Assembly: GCA_002381695.1 (NCBI GenBank)
Contig: DFXM01000046.1
Location: 179,415 to 216,556, forward strand
Direction: 5' to 3'
Source: Clostridium sp. UBA4108
GTDB taxonomy: Bacteria > Bacillota > Clostridia > Clostridiales > Clostridiaceae
DNA: 37,142 nt
The notes beneath the pieces were generated by a model that was given only the letters and a program-made list of their open reading frames with translations, was not told the origin of the DNA and did no database searches. The position numbers were made by a program, and so were the translations under genes. Of the stretch, positions 1-7,889 are shown piece by piece. The first letter of the stretch is position 1; every line of letters starts with the position of its first letter.

Positions 1-475
1 ATCCCCTTGGACCTGTTGGTCCTGTTGGTCCTGTTGGTCCCGTTGCTCCAGTTTCTCCTGTGAATCCTCTTTGGCCTGTTGGTCCTGTTGGACCCGTTGC
101 TCCCGTTGCTCCAGTTGCTCCCGTTGCTCCAGTTGCTCCTGTTTCTCCTGTGAATCCTCTTGGGCCTGTTGGGCCTGTTGATCCTGTTGGGCCTGTTGGT
201 CCTGTTGCTCCTGTTGGTCCTGTTGGGCCTGTTAATCCCCTTGGACCTGTTGGGCCTGTTGGTCCCGTTGCTCCAGTTGCTCCTGTTTCTCCTGTGAATC
301 CTCTTGGACCTGTTGGGCCTGTTGCTCCTGTTGGGCCTATTGCTCCTGTTGGGCCTGTTGCTCCTGTTAATCCCCTTGATCCTGTTGGGCCTGTTGGTCC
401 CGTTGCTCCAGTCTCTCCTGTGAATCCTCTTGGGCCTGTTGGTCCTGTTGGACCTGTTGGACCTGTTGGGCCTTG
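1..475 (-). repeat. Tandem triplet-codon array encoding Gly-Pro-Thr/Gly-Ala-Thr
   Basis: The DNA is a 9-base-period array of near-identical units (plus-strand CCTGTTGGT variants). Longer blocks recur, with the unit containing CCTGTGAATCCTCTTGG appearing near 57, 147, 291 and 417. It encodes the collagen-like region of the minus-strand gene. The opposite strand is also open (Gly-Pro-Val-like) only because of the codon periodicity. Confidence 0.9.
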
Positions 476-715
476 ATATCCTCTTAACCCTTGAATTCCT
501 GGAATTCCTTGTGGCCCTTCTGGTCCCTGTGGTCCCCTAGGTCCCATCTGCCCTTGTATTCCCTGTGGCCCTCTTGGGCCTGGCGGACCTGGTGGACCTG
601 GTGGACCTGGTGATGGACAAGGGCAAGGACAGTGGCGTATATGATTATTAGATTGGGATAGTAAATTTACTAACAACTTAATCTTATTATATATATCCAT
701 GTTATTACTATTCAT
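1..715 (-). CDS. Collagen-like (Gly-X-Y) surface/exosporium-type protein, 3' end outside window
   Basis: On the minus strand an open frame of 238 codons runs from the ATG at 715 off the left edge. It has a good SD (AGAAGGTG, about 725-735). The first ~35 residues are non-collagenous and end in a Cys-Pro-rich stretch (HCPCPCPSPGPPG), followed by an uninterrupted Gly-X-Y array. The array begins with mixed triplets (GPRGPQGIQG) and becomes dominated by GPT and GAT triplets with recurring GPRGFTGETG blocks. Such architecture is known from BclA-type exosporium glycoproteins, whose Thr-rich collagen regions carry O-glycans and whose short N-terminus targets the spore surface. A sigma-K-like promoter just upstream supports late mother-cell expression. 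The C-terminal domain is not visible, so assignment beyond a collagen-like protein is inference. The tandem coding repeats are prone to length variation. Confidence 0.85.
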   Translation of the reverse strand, partial: MNSNNMDIYNKIKLLVNLLSQSNNHIRHCPCPCPSPGPPGPPGPPGPRGPQGIQGQMGPRGPQGPEGPQGIPGIQGLRGYQGPTGPTGPTGPTGPRGFTGETGATGPTGPTGSRGLTGATGPTGAIGPTGATGPTGPRGFTGETGATGATGPTGPTGPRGLTGPTGPTGATGPTGPTGSTGPTGPRGFTGETGATGATGATGATGATGPTGPTGQRGFTGETGATGPTGPTGPTGPRG

Positions 716-741
716 CTATAAACACCTTCTGCACATAAAAT

Positions 742-763
742 ATAGTAGGGAAATCCCTACTAT
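742..763 (-). terminator. Hairpin after the MEDS-like gene
   Basis: A perfect 9-bp stem (ATAGTAGGG / CCCTACTAT) with a 4-base loop is followed on the minus strand by TATTTTATG. It lies between the stop of the 824-1384 gene and the collagen gene. Its T tract is weak, so it may be a leaky terminator. The predicted collagen-gene transcript would start inside it. Confidence 0.55.
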
Positions 764-790
764 TATCTTATGTTCATCAAATTATATTGT
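764..790 (-). promoter_or_regulatory. Candidate sigma-K promoter for the collagen-like gene
   Basis: Read on the minus strand, AC (790-789) is followed by 16 bases and then CATAAGATA (772-764). This fits the known sigma-K pattern AC-N16/17-CATANNNTA. The predicted start near 757 lies about 40 bases before the collagen-gene ATG. Sigma-K control matches a late, mother-cell-made spore-surface protein, but a short motif in AT-rich DNA can arise by chance. Confidence 0.5.
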
Positions 791-823
791 TACAACTATA
801 TGAATTAACATAACATTATCGAA

Positions 824-1384
824 TTATACTATGGATTTGTCTATTTTAAAATTATCTATTGGTAAAATTTCATTAGAAAACATTCTATATGAATGCTTTT
901 CATAGGATATTTTTATAATATCTTCAGTTACAATTTTCCCTCTATTAATATAATCTTCAAAATCATAGCAGGTTAAAATATCTATACTTTTATCCATGCA
1001 TACTTCAATAAAATTAAATATTATATTTTTATATATTGTATAAGAACTTTTATTAATTATTTCACTACTGTCAAAAAGAAGATTTACATTTGAAAATCCT
1101 TTATTTATTATTTTAAGTCTATGTTTGTCTACATACTTATAAATACATTCTTTATCATCCAATGTAGTTTCAATCATAAGCACATCAATATTTATATTTT
1201 CCAACATACACTTTTCATTATCATCTAAATTATTTATTAATAGCTCATATATATTTTTATCTATAAACATCAGTGTGTATATATTGTTTTCCATATTTTT
1301 CTTTATATATTTATATAAATTTATTAAATAATGATCCTTTCCATAATAATAGAAACATATATTTCTTCCATTATGCCCTTTCAT
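824..1384 (-). CDS. MEDS-domain-like putative sensory protein
   Basis: The product is 186 aa. The ATG at 1384 is chosen because GGAGGAT lies 6-7 bases upstream; an in-frame GTG at 1399 overlaps that SD and is unlikely to be used. The N-terminal motif (GRNICFYYYG) and a C-terminal motif (ILTCYDFEDY, then an alpha-helical stretch ending in a KHSYRM segment) resemble the MEDS/DcmR sensory domain. That domain is a RecA-like fold found alone or fused to regulators and kinases in bacteria and archaea. There is no DNA-binding, kinase or transmembrane segment, so it would act through a partner. It is AT-rich and Ile/Asn/Lys-rich. It lies upstream of the collagen-like gene on the same strand, separated by a hairpin and a sporulation-type promoter. 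The family call rests on motif resemblance only. Confidence 0.55.
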   Translation of the reverse strand: MKGHNGRNICFYYYGKDHYLINLYKYIKKNMENNIYTLMFIDKNIYELLINNLDDNEKCMLENINIDVLMIETTLDDKECIYKYVDKHRLKIINKGFSNVNLLFDSSEIINKSSYTIYKNIIFNFIEVCMDKSIDILTCYDFEDYINRGKIVTEDIIKISYEKHSYRMFSNEILPIDNFKIDKSIV

Positions 1385-1619
1385 AAATATCCTCCTCACT
1401 GTAATAAAATGGAATTTATTTTAAATATTCTATTTTATTTCACAATACCCTTTATAATATTTATATTATTTATAGTTAATTTATATGCTTATTTGACATA
1501 GAAATTAAAATTTATGTAATAGAAAATAAAAATTAACTACTATATAACTTTTCATAAAGAAATGTGTTATACTATGTTTTATATGAAATAAAATATGGTT
1601 AAAATATGTATAGTGGGTA

Positions 1620-1648
1620 TTGACCATTAACTAGTTGTATCGTAAAAT
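1620..1648 (+). promoter_or_regulatory. Sigma-A promoter for asnB
   Basis: TTGACC (1620-1625), a 17-base spacer and TAAAAT (1643-1648) lie 45 bases before the asnB start. Confidence 0.65.
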
Positions 1649-1693
1649 CTTTCATATGTAATTTGTAAATTATGCCACTAAGGAGGAAAAACT

Positions 1694-3559
1694 ATGTGTG
1701 GATTTGTAACATTTTTTAGTAATTCAACCATTAAAGAAGAAAGTAAAGAATCTCTCCGAAATATGAGAAAAGCTATTACTCATCGTGGTCCTAACCAAGA
1801 TGGAGAATATATGGATGATAATGTGTATTTGGGCTTTCGAAGATTAAGTATCTTAGACTTAGAAAATGGAATTCAACCTTATTCCTATAATAACGAGTTA
1901 GAGATAGTCTTTAACGGTGAGATTTATAATTATATATATCTTAGAAATCAATTAATCAAAGAAGGATATGAATTTATCACCAATTCAGAGGTAGAAGTAA
2001 TTGCTAAATCATATATTCATTATGGTGAAAAATTTGTTGAAAAATTAAGAGGTATGTTTGCCTTTATTATTTGGGATAAAAAAAATGAAACATTATTTGG
2101 TGCTAGAGATGCCTTTGGAATAAAACCCTTCTATTATATAGAGAATAGCACTGGGCTGTTCATAGCATCTGAATTAAAAAGCTTCTATGAAAATGAAGAT
2201 AGTACTTATAGTGAATTAGATGATGAATCTCTACATAATTACCTTACATTTCAATTTGTTCCTGAACCTAGAACGCTTTTGAAAAATGTAAATATTTTAA
2301 AACCAGGTCATACAATTAAAAAGAAATTAGGAAAACCTCATGAAATTAGTTGTTATTATTCTATTAAATTCAATCCTACACCAGGTCCAAAGGATGAAAA
2401 AATGGAAGAAATTCGCAAGGTTCTAGATGATTCAGTTAAACTACATATGCAGGCAGATGTTCCTGTTGCTACTTTCCTATCTGGCGGTATTGACTCTACT
2501 GTAGTTACTGCCCTTGCTAAAAAATATAATCCAGATATTAAAACCTTTACTATAGGATTTGATAGACAAGGCTATACTGAAATTGATTTAGCTAAAGAAA
2601 GTGCTGATAAAATTGGAGTAGAGAATATTAGTAAAATTATAACCTTTGAAGAATTTGCTAATGAATTGCCAAAAATCATATGGCATATGGATGAGCCAGT
2701 GGCTGACCCAGCTGCAATTCCACTATATTTTATAGCTCAAGAAGCAGCAAAACATGTAACTGTTATTCTATCAGGTGAAGGCGCTGATGAAGTCTTTGGT
2801 GGATATACCATATACCATGAACCAAACTCATTAAAGATGTTTGATCATATTCCTAATTTCATGAAGAAGGCACTAAAATCTGGGGCATCAATAGTTCCTC
2901 AAGGAACTCGCGGGAAAAGCTTCATTGAAAGAGGATGTACTCCTATGAGAGAACGATATGTAGGAAATGCAAAAATCTTCTTAGATAATGAAAAAGAATC
3001 TATTCTTAATAATTATAATTCTAAATACTCTATAAAGAATGCTATGAATGATATCTACGATAGAGCATCTAATTATGACCCAATAACACAAATGCAGTTC
3101 GTAGATTTTAATACATGGCTTACAGGAGATATCTTAGTTAAAGCTGATAGAATGACTATGGCTCATTCCTTAGAACTTAGAGTACCTTTCTTAGATAAAG
3201 AGGTGTTTAGAGTAGCTTCTAGATTAACTCCAGATGAAAAAATTAATGGTCATATAACAAAATATCTTTTAAGAGAATCTTTTAAGTCTGAACTTGACCT
3301 TTCAGCCTTAGACAGAAAAAAATTAGGATACCCTGTTCCTATTCGTCTTTGGCTTAAAGATGAACTTTATGAGTGGGCTATAAACATAATAAAAGATAGC
3401 AATGCTGATGAATTTATAAATAAATCTGCTGCAATCAAGTTAGTAGAAGATCATAAAGCAGGTCCTTTTGATTTAAGTAGAAAAATTTGGACTATACTTA
3501 TATTCTTAATTTGGCATAAGGTTTTCATTGAAAAACATACTCCATTTTTAGATGTTTAG
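1694..3559 (+). CDS. asnB: Asparagine synthetase (glutamine-hydrolysing)
   Basis: The protein (621 aa, the usual AsnB length) makes asparagine from aspartate, ATP and glutamine-derived ammonia in the cytoplasm. Cys2 directly after Met1 (MCGFVTF) is the class II glutaminase nucleophile. The RGP motif at 31-33 and NGEIYN at 74-79 line the glutaminase site. The synthetase domain begins near residue 235 and carries the ATP-pyrophosphatase P-loop SGGIDS at 263-268, followed by the SGEGADEVFGGY motif typical of the family. It begins after a strong SD (AGGAGGAAAAACT). It is a single-gene unit between a sigma-A promoter and a strong 18-bp-stem terminator. No regulatory RNA such as a T-box is visible upstream. 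Related amidotransferases act in cell-wall or lipid modification, but length and motifs fit a housekeeping AsnB. Confidence 0.93.
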   Translation: MCGFVTFFSNSTIKEESKESLRNMRKAITHRGPNQDGEYMDDNVYLGFRRLSILDLENGIQPYSYNNELEIVFNGEIYNYIYLRNQLIKEGYEFITNSEVEVIAKSYIHYGEKFVEKLRGMFAFIIWDKKNETLFGARDAFGIKPFYYIENSTGLFIASELKSFYENEDSTYSELDDESLHNYLTFQFVPEPRTLLKNVNILKPGHTIKKKLGKPHEISCYYSIKFNPTPGPKDEKMEEIRKVLDDSVKLHMQADVPVATFLSGGIDSTVVTALAKKYNPDIKTFTIGFDRQGYTEIDLAKESADKIGVENISKIITFEEFANELPKIIWHMDEPVADPAAIPLYFIAQEAAKHVTVILSGEGADEVFGGYTIYHEPNSLKMFDHIPNFMKKALKSGASIVPQGTRGKSFIERGCTPMRERYVGNAKIFLDNEKESILNNYNSKYSIKNAMNDIYDRASNYDPITQMQFVDFNTWLTGDILVKADRMTMAHSLELRVPFLDKEVFRVASRLTPDEKINGHITKYLLRESFKSELDLSALDRKKLGYPVPIRLWLKDELYEWAINIIKDSNADEFINKSAAIKLVEDHKAGPFDLSRKIWTILIFLIWHKVFIEKHTPFLDV

Positions 3560-3572
3560 TTCCTATTAAATA

Positions 3573-3620
3573 AAACGAGTTGTAGAATATCTCATACTTA
3601 TAATATTCTACAACTCGTTT
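3573..3620. terminator. Bidirectional terminator between asnB and the UPF0158 gene
   Basis: A perfect 18-bp inverted repeat (AAACGAGTTGTAGAATAT and its complement) encloses a 12-base loop. An AT-rich run follows on either side. It lies between converging genes and can serve both. Confidence 0.85.
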
Positions 3621-3657
3621 ATTTTGGGCTTTGTTTTAATGTAGTGTTGATAATGAA

Positions 3658-4140
3658 CTACATATTATCTAAAACTTTAATCTCATGAGATTCTAACCAT
3701 TGTATTAGATATTTTTTTAGCTCTTTATCCTGAAAATCATAAAATTCATCTATTTTATCATTCTTTATCATTTCTTTATTAAAAGAGGTATAAACACTAT
3801 TCCAATCTATGGCCTTATATAACTTTGTAGCTAATTCACTATCTTTAATTGTATTTATAAATTTTTTCATAATATCTATGATTATATTTTCACTCACTAG
3901 TGGCACATATAGATAATTACTATCATAATTCATAATTATATCTTCTGCTTCATCTGCCAATTTTCTTTCCCAAGACTCTAACTCTTCAAAATTTTCTTGA
4001 TTTTCCATAGCCTTTATCACATTTCTAGGTATATATGCAAATTCTCCATTGGTTAAATTTAAATAGGATTCCCCATCTCCCCTAGTTTCTTGTGCACTCA
4101 GCTCCAATAATAATTCCATATCAACATTTAATATCTTCAT
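3658..4140 (-). CDS. UPF0158 family protein
   Basis: This is a 160-aa soluble acidic protein of unknown function. An N-terminal segment with a short beta-hairpin (YLNLTNGEFAYIP) matches the family pattern in which a conserved strand pair precedes helices. A central part has the run LYVPL. The C-terminal segment includes KLYKAIDW, a region with DFQDKELKKYL, and WLESHEI, as seen in UPF0158 proteins. The start is supported by GAGGTG 6 bases upstream. It stands alone: the leftward neighbour asnB converges and the rightward PanT-like gene diverges. No catalytic motif can be identified, so only family membership is claimed. Confidence 0.65.
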   Translation of the reverse strand: MKILNVDMELLLELSAQETRGDGESYLNLTNGEFAYIPRNVIKAMENQENFEELESWERKLADEAEDIIMNYDSNYLYVPLVSENIIIDIMKKFINTIKDSELATKLYKAIDWNSVYTSFNKEMIKNDKIDEFYDFQDKELKKYLIQWLESHEIKVLDNM

Positions 4141-4285
4141 ACTACACCTCTTCTCTCTTATATATTTTATTATAATATTATTTAATTACTATTATAACAT
4201 AATCTTATTATTATACATAATGCTCCATAAAATATATAAATAATGATAAATTCTGTGTTTACACTAAATTTTTAATGTATAAATA

Positions 4286-4313
4286 TTGATTTTTTCATTT
4301 ATCGTGGTAAAAT
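4286..4313 (+). promoter_or_regulatory. Sigma-A promoter for the PanT-like gene
   Basis: TTGATT (4286-4291), a 16-base spacer and TAAAAT (4308-4313) place transcription start near 4320. The transcript would begin almost exactly at the structured leader. Confidence 0.55.
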
Positions 4314-4319
4314 AAACTT

Positions 4320-4410
4320 GTCGGTATCCTTATAGAACCGAACGTGTCTAATATTTTATAATTAGACCCGAATTATATCTCTATGGAGAATAATAATGGG
4401 AGGAATATTT
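4320..4410 (+). promoter_or_regulatory. Structured 5' leader, possible cis-regulatory RNA
   Basis: About 90 nt separate the predicted start from the ATG at 4411. TCGGT (4321-4325) can pair with ACCGA (4337-4341), or its TCGG can pair with CCGA at 4368-4371. GTCTAAT (4346-4352) forms a 7-bp hairpin with ATTAGAC (4361-4367). TCTC-TAT-GGAGA (4377-4388) is a third small hairpin immediately before the SD. Two mutually exclusive pairings of the same 5' segment are what a translational switch would look like. It matches none of the TPP, THF, preQ1, FMN or purine consensus sequences I could check by eye. Confidence 0.35.
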
Positions 4411-5007
4411 ATGGAAAACAAATTAACATCCACATCAAAATCATCTAAACTTACAACTAGGCAGATTGTCCTTGTAGGTATGCTATCCTCTATTTGTATT
4501 ATACTAGGTATGACACCACTAGGTATGGTGCCTCTGCCATTTATTAGTGCCACAATTCTACATGTTCCAGTTATCATCGGTGCTCTTATAGAAGGCCCTG
4601 TTGTTGGAGGTTTTGTCGGACTAGTCTTTGGTATATTTAGTTTTATACGTTCTTTTTCATCTGGAACTGTAACTGCTTTCTTATTCATGAACCCTATTAT
4701 ATCTATAGTTCCACGAGTTTTAATTGGAATTGCAAGCTACTATGTATATAAGATGATTAAAACAAAAAAACAGGTTTTAAGAATATCTATTGCATCTCTT
4801 GTTGGTTCTTTTGTAAACACTCTAGGAGTTCTTGGTCTTGCTTATTTATTATATGCAGATAAACTTTCTCAAGTACTTGGAATTTCTAAAGAAGCTGTTA
4901 GAATATCCTACTTAACTGTTGCTGGAACCAATGGTTTAGCAGAAGCCATACTTGCTGCTGTAATAACTTCTGCAGTGGTTTTAAGTTTGAAAAAAATATT
5001 AAAATAG
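4411..5007 (+). CDS. ECF transporter S component, PanT-like (pantothenate)
   Basis: The protein is a 198-aa, six-helix membrane subunit that would bind a vitamin and dock onto a shared EcfA/A'/T module encoded elsewhere. The ATG at 4411 is preferred because GGGAGG precedes it by about 7 bases; an in-frame ATG at 4396 overlaps that SD. Features recalling PanT are the TILHVPVIIGAL segment around residue 50, GPVVGGFVGLVFG, FLFMNP, VPRVLIG, then SFVNTLGVLG and NGLAEAILAA near the C-terminus. PanT takes up pantothenate. The neighbouring P1-family peptidase could be metabolically linked (beta-alanine), but each gene appears to have its own signals. Other S-component specificities cannot be excluded. 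Confidence 0.68.
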   Translation: MENKLTSTSKSSKLTTRQIVLVGMLSSICIILGMTPLGMVPLPFISATILHVPVIIGALIEGPVVGGFVGLVFGIFSFIRSFSSGTVTAFLFMNPIISIVPRVLIGIASYYVYKMIKTKKQVLRISIASLVGSFVNTLGVLGLAYLLYADKLSQVLGISKEAVRISYLTVAGTNGLAEAILAAVITSAVVLSLKKILK

Positions 5008-5014
5008 ATTCGTT

Positions 5015-5040
5015 GCTCCTAGCTATGCTAGGAGCTTTAA
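5015..5040 (+). terminator. Terminator after the PanT-like gene
   Basis: A perfect 9-bp stem, GCTCCTAGC / GCTAGGAGC, has a 3-base loop. It is followed by TTTAATTAT, a modest T tract, 8 bases after the stop codon. Confidence 0.7.
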
Positions 5041-5224
5041 TTATGATACATACATATTTTATTATAATTTACTTTAACTCATTCTTAATTAAATTATAAT
5101 AAAATGTAGAGCTTTAAATTAATATGAAAGTTTATAGAATGCTTTCCGGAAATTTATTCTAAACCTTATCTATGATTCCACATTTTAAATTTTTAACTTT
5201 AACTGAAAAACAAGAGGTGAAACT

Positions 5225-6187
5225 ATGAAAAATATAAATTTTGTCGATATTCAGGGCATAAGAGTTGGCCATTGTCATAATAAGGACGCAGCTACCGGTT
5301 GCACAGTTATATTGTGTGAAGAAGGTGCTTCTGGTGGTGTAGCTGTACGTGGTGGTTCCCCTGGAACTAGAGAAACTGATTTATTAAATCCTATGGAAAT
5401 GATACAAAAAATTCATGCAGTAGTTCTCTCTGGTGGGAGTGCCTTTGGGCTTGATTCCTCTTCTGGCGTTATGAAATATCTAGAAAAAAAAGGCGTAGGC
5501 TTTGACGTTGGGGTTGCTAAAGTACCTATAGTGTGCAGTGCTGTACTATTTGACTTAGCAATTGGTGATAGCTCCATAAGACCTAATAGTGAGATGGGTT
5601 TTAATGCCTGTGTTGACTCTGAAAATACATATATAGATTTGCAAGGAAATGTAGGAGCTGGTATGGGCGCAACCATTGGTAAAGTCTTAGGACCTGACTA
5701 TGCTATGAAAGGTGGACTTGGATGCTGTGCCTATGAAATAGGGGGTTTGCAAGTGGGTGCAATAGTTGCTGTTAATGCTTTTGGTGATGTGATAAATCCT
5801 AAAACTGGAGAAATACTTGCTGGTGCCATTGATAATAATGATAATTTCTTAAATTCAGAAATTACTCTAATAAATATGCATGATCAAAAGGTTCATGGCT
5901 TTAAAGGAAATACTACCATTGGATGCATTGTAACTAACGGAATCTTAAACAAAGCTGAAGCTAATAAAATAAGTTCTATGGCCCATAACGGCTTTGCTAG
6001 AACTATAAGACCTGCACATACCATGTTTGATGGGGATACTATTTTCACAATGGCTACAAATAAAGTACAGTGTGATGTTAATATTGTTGGAGTTCTTGCA
6101 ACAAATGCTATGGAGCAAGCAGTTATAAATGCAATAACTAACGCAAAATCTCTTTATGATATAAAATCTTATAATGACTTAAAATAA
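5225..6187 (+). CDS. P1 family peptidase (DmpA/BapA/NylC type)
   Basis: The 320-aa protein belongs to the DmpA superfamily of N-terminal-nucleophile hydrolases, which self-cleave into alpha and beta chains. Visible hallmarks are the N-terminal GIRVGH segment (11-16), TGCTVILCEEGA, the VRGGSPGTRETDLL motif (41-54), VVLSGGSAFGLD (66-77) and GNTTIG (228-233). By analogy with NylC, self-cleavage is predicted between Asn229 and Thr230, leaving Thr230 as nucleophile; DmpA and BapA use Ser at this site. Known members remove N-terminal residues from peptides, including beta-alanine, or open nylon oligomers. There is no signal peptide, so it is cytoplasmic. The start has a good SD (AGAGGTGAAACT). The physiological substrate is unknown. 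Confidence 0.85.
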   Translation: MKNINFVDIQGIRVGHCHNKDAATGCTVILCEEGASGGVAVRGGSPGTRETDLLNPMEMIQKIHAVVLSGGSAFGLDSSSGVMKYLEKKGVGFDVGVAKVPIVCSAVLFDLAIGDSSIRPNSEMGFNACVDSENTYIDLQGNVGAGMGATIGKVLGPDYAMKGGLGCCAYEIGGLQVGAIVAVNAFGDVINPKTGEILAGAIDNNDNFLNSEITLINMHDQKVHGFKGNTTIGCIVTNGILNKAEANKISSMAHNGFARTIRPAHTMFDGDTIFTMATNKVQCDVNIVGVLATNAMEQAVINAITNAKSLYDIKSYNDLK

Positions 6188-6217
6188 ATTTTGTCATATT
6201 TTCAGTTTATAACATAA

Positions 6218-6255
6218 AATAAAGGTGAAGCTCATCTATAGCTTTCACCTTTATT
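6218..6255. terminator. Bidirectional terminator between peptidase and stomatin genes
   Basis: An inverted repeat, AATAAAGGTGAAGCT against AGCTTTCACCTTTATT, has a one-base bulge and a 7-base loop. A/T runs flank it on both sides. It lies between converging genes. Confidence 0.75.
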
Positions 6256-6276
6256 CTAAATTCTATATTATAATAA

Positions 6277-7221
6277 TTATTCTTTATTCATCTTTAGCGT
6301 TTCAGCAATGGCTGAAATACTTCCTAGTGAAGATAATGCATCTACAGGCAGTATTAATTTATTTGCTGGATTCTTAGATAATTCTTTCAGAGCTTCAACT
6401 TGTTTTAAAGCTACTACAGTTGAATTAGTGCCTGATTCTAAGATTGCTTTGTTTACTTTTGTTATCGCTTCTGCATCAGCTAAAGCTATTATATTAATTG
6501 CTTTAGCTTTTCCCTCTGCTTCAAGTAATTGAGATTCTTTTAACCCCTCAGCTCTTCTTATATTTGCCTCTTTTTCTGCCTCAGCTTGAAGAATCTTAGA
6601 TTGTTTCTCTCCTTCTGCTCTAGCAATAGCACTTTCCCTATCACCTTCTGCTGTAAGTATAGCTGCTCTCTTATTTCTTTCTGCCTTCATTTGTTTTTCC
6701 ATAGCTTCTTGAATTTCTGCTGGTGGAATTATATTCTTAATTTCTACAGAAAGTATTTTAATTCCATAGGCATCTGTAACCTTATCTATTATTTCTAATA
6801 GTTTAAAGTTAATAGCATCTCTTCCTGCTAACACTTCATCTAATGACATATCTCCTACAATATTCCTCATATTAGTAACTGTTGAATACATAATACCTTG
6901 AACATAATTCTCTATATTATACACTGCATCTTTAGCACTTAAAACTTGATAGAATATAACATTATCTATAGATATTTTAACATTATCTTTTGTTATAACA
7001 TTTTGTGGTGGTATATCTAATATCTGTTGTTTCATAGATACTCTTTTTCTTACAAAGTCCACAAAAGGAATTGTAAAATGCCACCCCGGCTGAAGGGTTT
7101 TATAAAATTGTCCGAATCTTTCCAATACATAATTTGCTCCTGTATTAACTACTTTTACTGAACTAATTATTAGTATGAGTATTACTAATAAAATAACTAA
7201 AATTCCTATAATAGGTCCCAT
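6277..7221 (-). CDS. SPFH/Band 7 (stomatin/prohibitin-like) membrane protein
   Basis: The protein is 314 aa. A single N-terminal hydrophobic helix (about residues 3-21) anchors it. The SPFH domain follows (VVNTGANYVLERFG, PGWHFTIPFVD, MKQQILDIPPQNVITKDN). Next comes a charged Ala/Glu-rich coiled coil (about 180-245, with repeats such as RAEGEKQSKILQAEAEKEA). A hydrophobic C-terminal tail ends it. Such proteins oligomerise into flotillin- or QmcA-like scaffolds in lipid microdomains and often bind membrane proteases. It starts 4 bases after the NfeD stop, with the SD (GGAGAGGAAT) inside the end of that gene, so the two are translated as a pair. This stomatin-NfeD pairing is a widely known operon arrangement. 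The partner protease is not encoded nearby. Confidence 0.9.
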   Translation of the reverse strand: MGPIIGILVILLVILILIISSVKVVNTGANYVLERFGQFYKTLQPGWHFTIPFVDFVRKRVSMKQQILDIPPQNVITKDNVKISIDNVIFYQVLSAKDAVYNIENYVQGIMYSTVTNMRNIVGDMSLDEVLAGRDAINFKLLEIIDKVTDAYGIKILSVEIKNIIPPAEIQEAMEKQMKAERNKRAAILTAEGDRESAIARAEGEKQSKILQAEAEKEANIRRAEGLKESQLLEAEGKAKAINIIALADAEAITKVNKAILESGTNSTVVALKQVEALKELSKNPANKLILPVDALSSLGSISAIAETLKMNKE

Positions 7222-7225
7222 AATA

Positions 7226-7657
7226 TTATTCCTCTCCTTTTTTAATAATTAATTTATTGCTATCAATTTTAATAACTTTAAATGTATCGCCTTCCTCTAT
7301 TGCCTCTCCAATATTTCTAGCTGTCCAATATACTTCATTAACCTTAATTCTACTTTCCTTATTTGTTCCAATTGAAGTATCAGAGGTAAATTCTACACCT
7401 TCATATTTTCCAACGAGAAGTTTTTCTTCTGGTAACTTAACATTAATATATCTTTTAGATATCTTAAGACCAAAAATTATAGATATTATTCCTATTACTA
7501 GTGCTATCCATATTTGGGTGGTAAAATCCACGAAAAATCCGGCTATAAAGGCAGGTATGAATCCAATTCCTAACCATGAAAATGTAAAATTACTAGTAAA
7601 TATATCTATTAAAATTACAAATATTAATAGACCGAACCAAATCCAATTTAAATCCAT
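7226..7657 (-). CDS. NfeD family membrane protein
   Basis: The 143-aa protein has three or four hydrophobic helices in the first ~75 residues (IWFGLLIFVILIDIF, FIPAFIAGFFVDF, IWIALVIGIISIIFGL). A soluble beta-rich OB-fold follows, with the typical ending in which a GEAIEEGDTFKVIKID segment leads to the C-terminus. The ATG at 7657 follows AGAGGTGATAATT; a GTG at 7666 lies within that SD and is rejected. NfeD proteins act with SPFH partners at the membrane, and the downstream gene encodes one. It is the short form without the N-terminal ClpP-like protease domain. No promoter could be picked with confidence upstream. Confidence 0.85.
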   Translation of the reverse strand: MDLNWIWFGLLIFVILIDIFTSNFTFSWLGIGFIPAFIAGFFVDFTTQIWIALVIGIISIIFGLKISKRYINVKLPEEKLLVGKYEGVEFTSDTSIGTNKESRIKVNEVYWTARNIGEAIEEGDTFKVIKIDSNKLIIKKGEE

Positions 7658-7736
7658 AATTATCACCTCTAATACAATCTTAACACACTGTGGAAATCTT
7701 TACAAATACTATTAATTGCTAATTTACTTCAAATAA

Positions 7737-7764
7737 AGGTGCTGAAGATTTACCTTCAACACCT
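7737..7764 (-). terminator. Terminator of the cobalamin/heme operon
   Basis: On the minus strand an 11-bp stem with one C-A mismatch (AGGTGTTGAAG against CTTCAGCACCT) has a 6-base loop and is followed by TTTATTTG. It is the first terminator downstream of the ECF gene that ends at 7890. Confidence 0.7.
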
Positions 7765-7889
7765 GCTTTCCTATATTTCTATAATTTCATTTTTAAAGAA
7801 TTCTCATTCCTCTTGATTTAAGAATGATAGTTATAATTTATATACCCCTGGTTTATTAGTTGAATTCATTCCTTTGCTTGTTCCATTTT

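Noticed and set aside
1..475. Possible CRISPR or satellite array
   Set aside because: The repeats are continuous codon triplets with no unique spacers and encode Gly-X-Y.
60..476. Plus-strand open frame of Gly-Pro-Val/Ala repeats over the collagen-like array
   Set aside because: It exists only because the 9-base-period collagen codons read open on the opposite strand. It has no start signal, and the minus-strand frame has a proper SD and N-terminus.
4362..4688. Minus-strand 108-aa ORF antisense to the PanT-like gene
   Set aside because: It lies in the shadow of a clear membrane-protein gene with an SD and has no support of its own.
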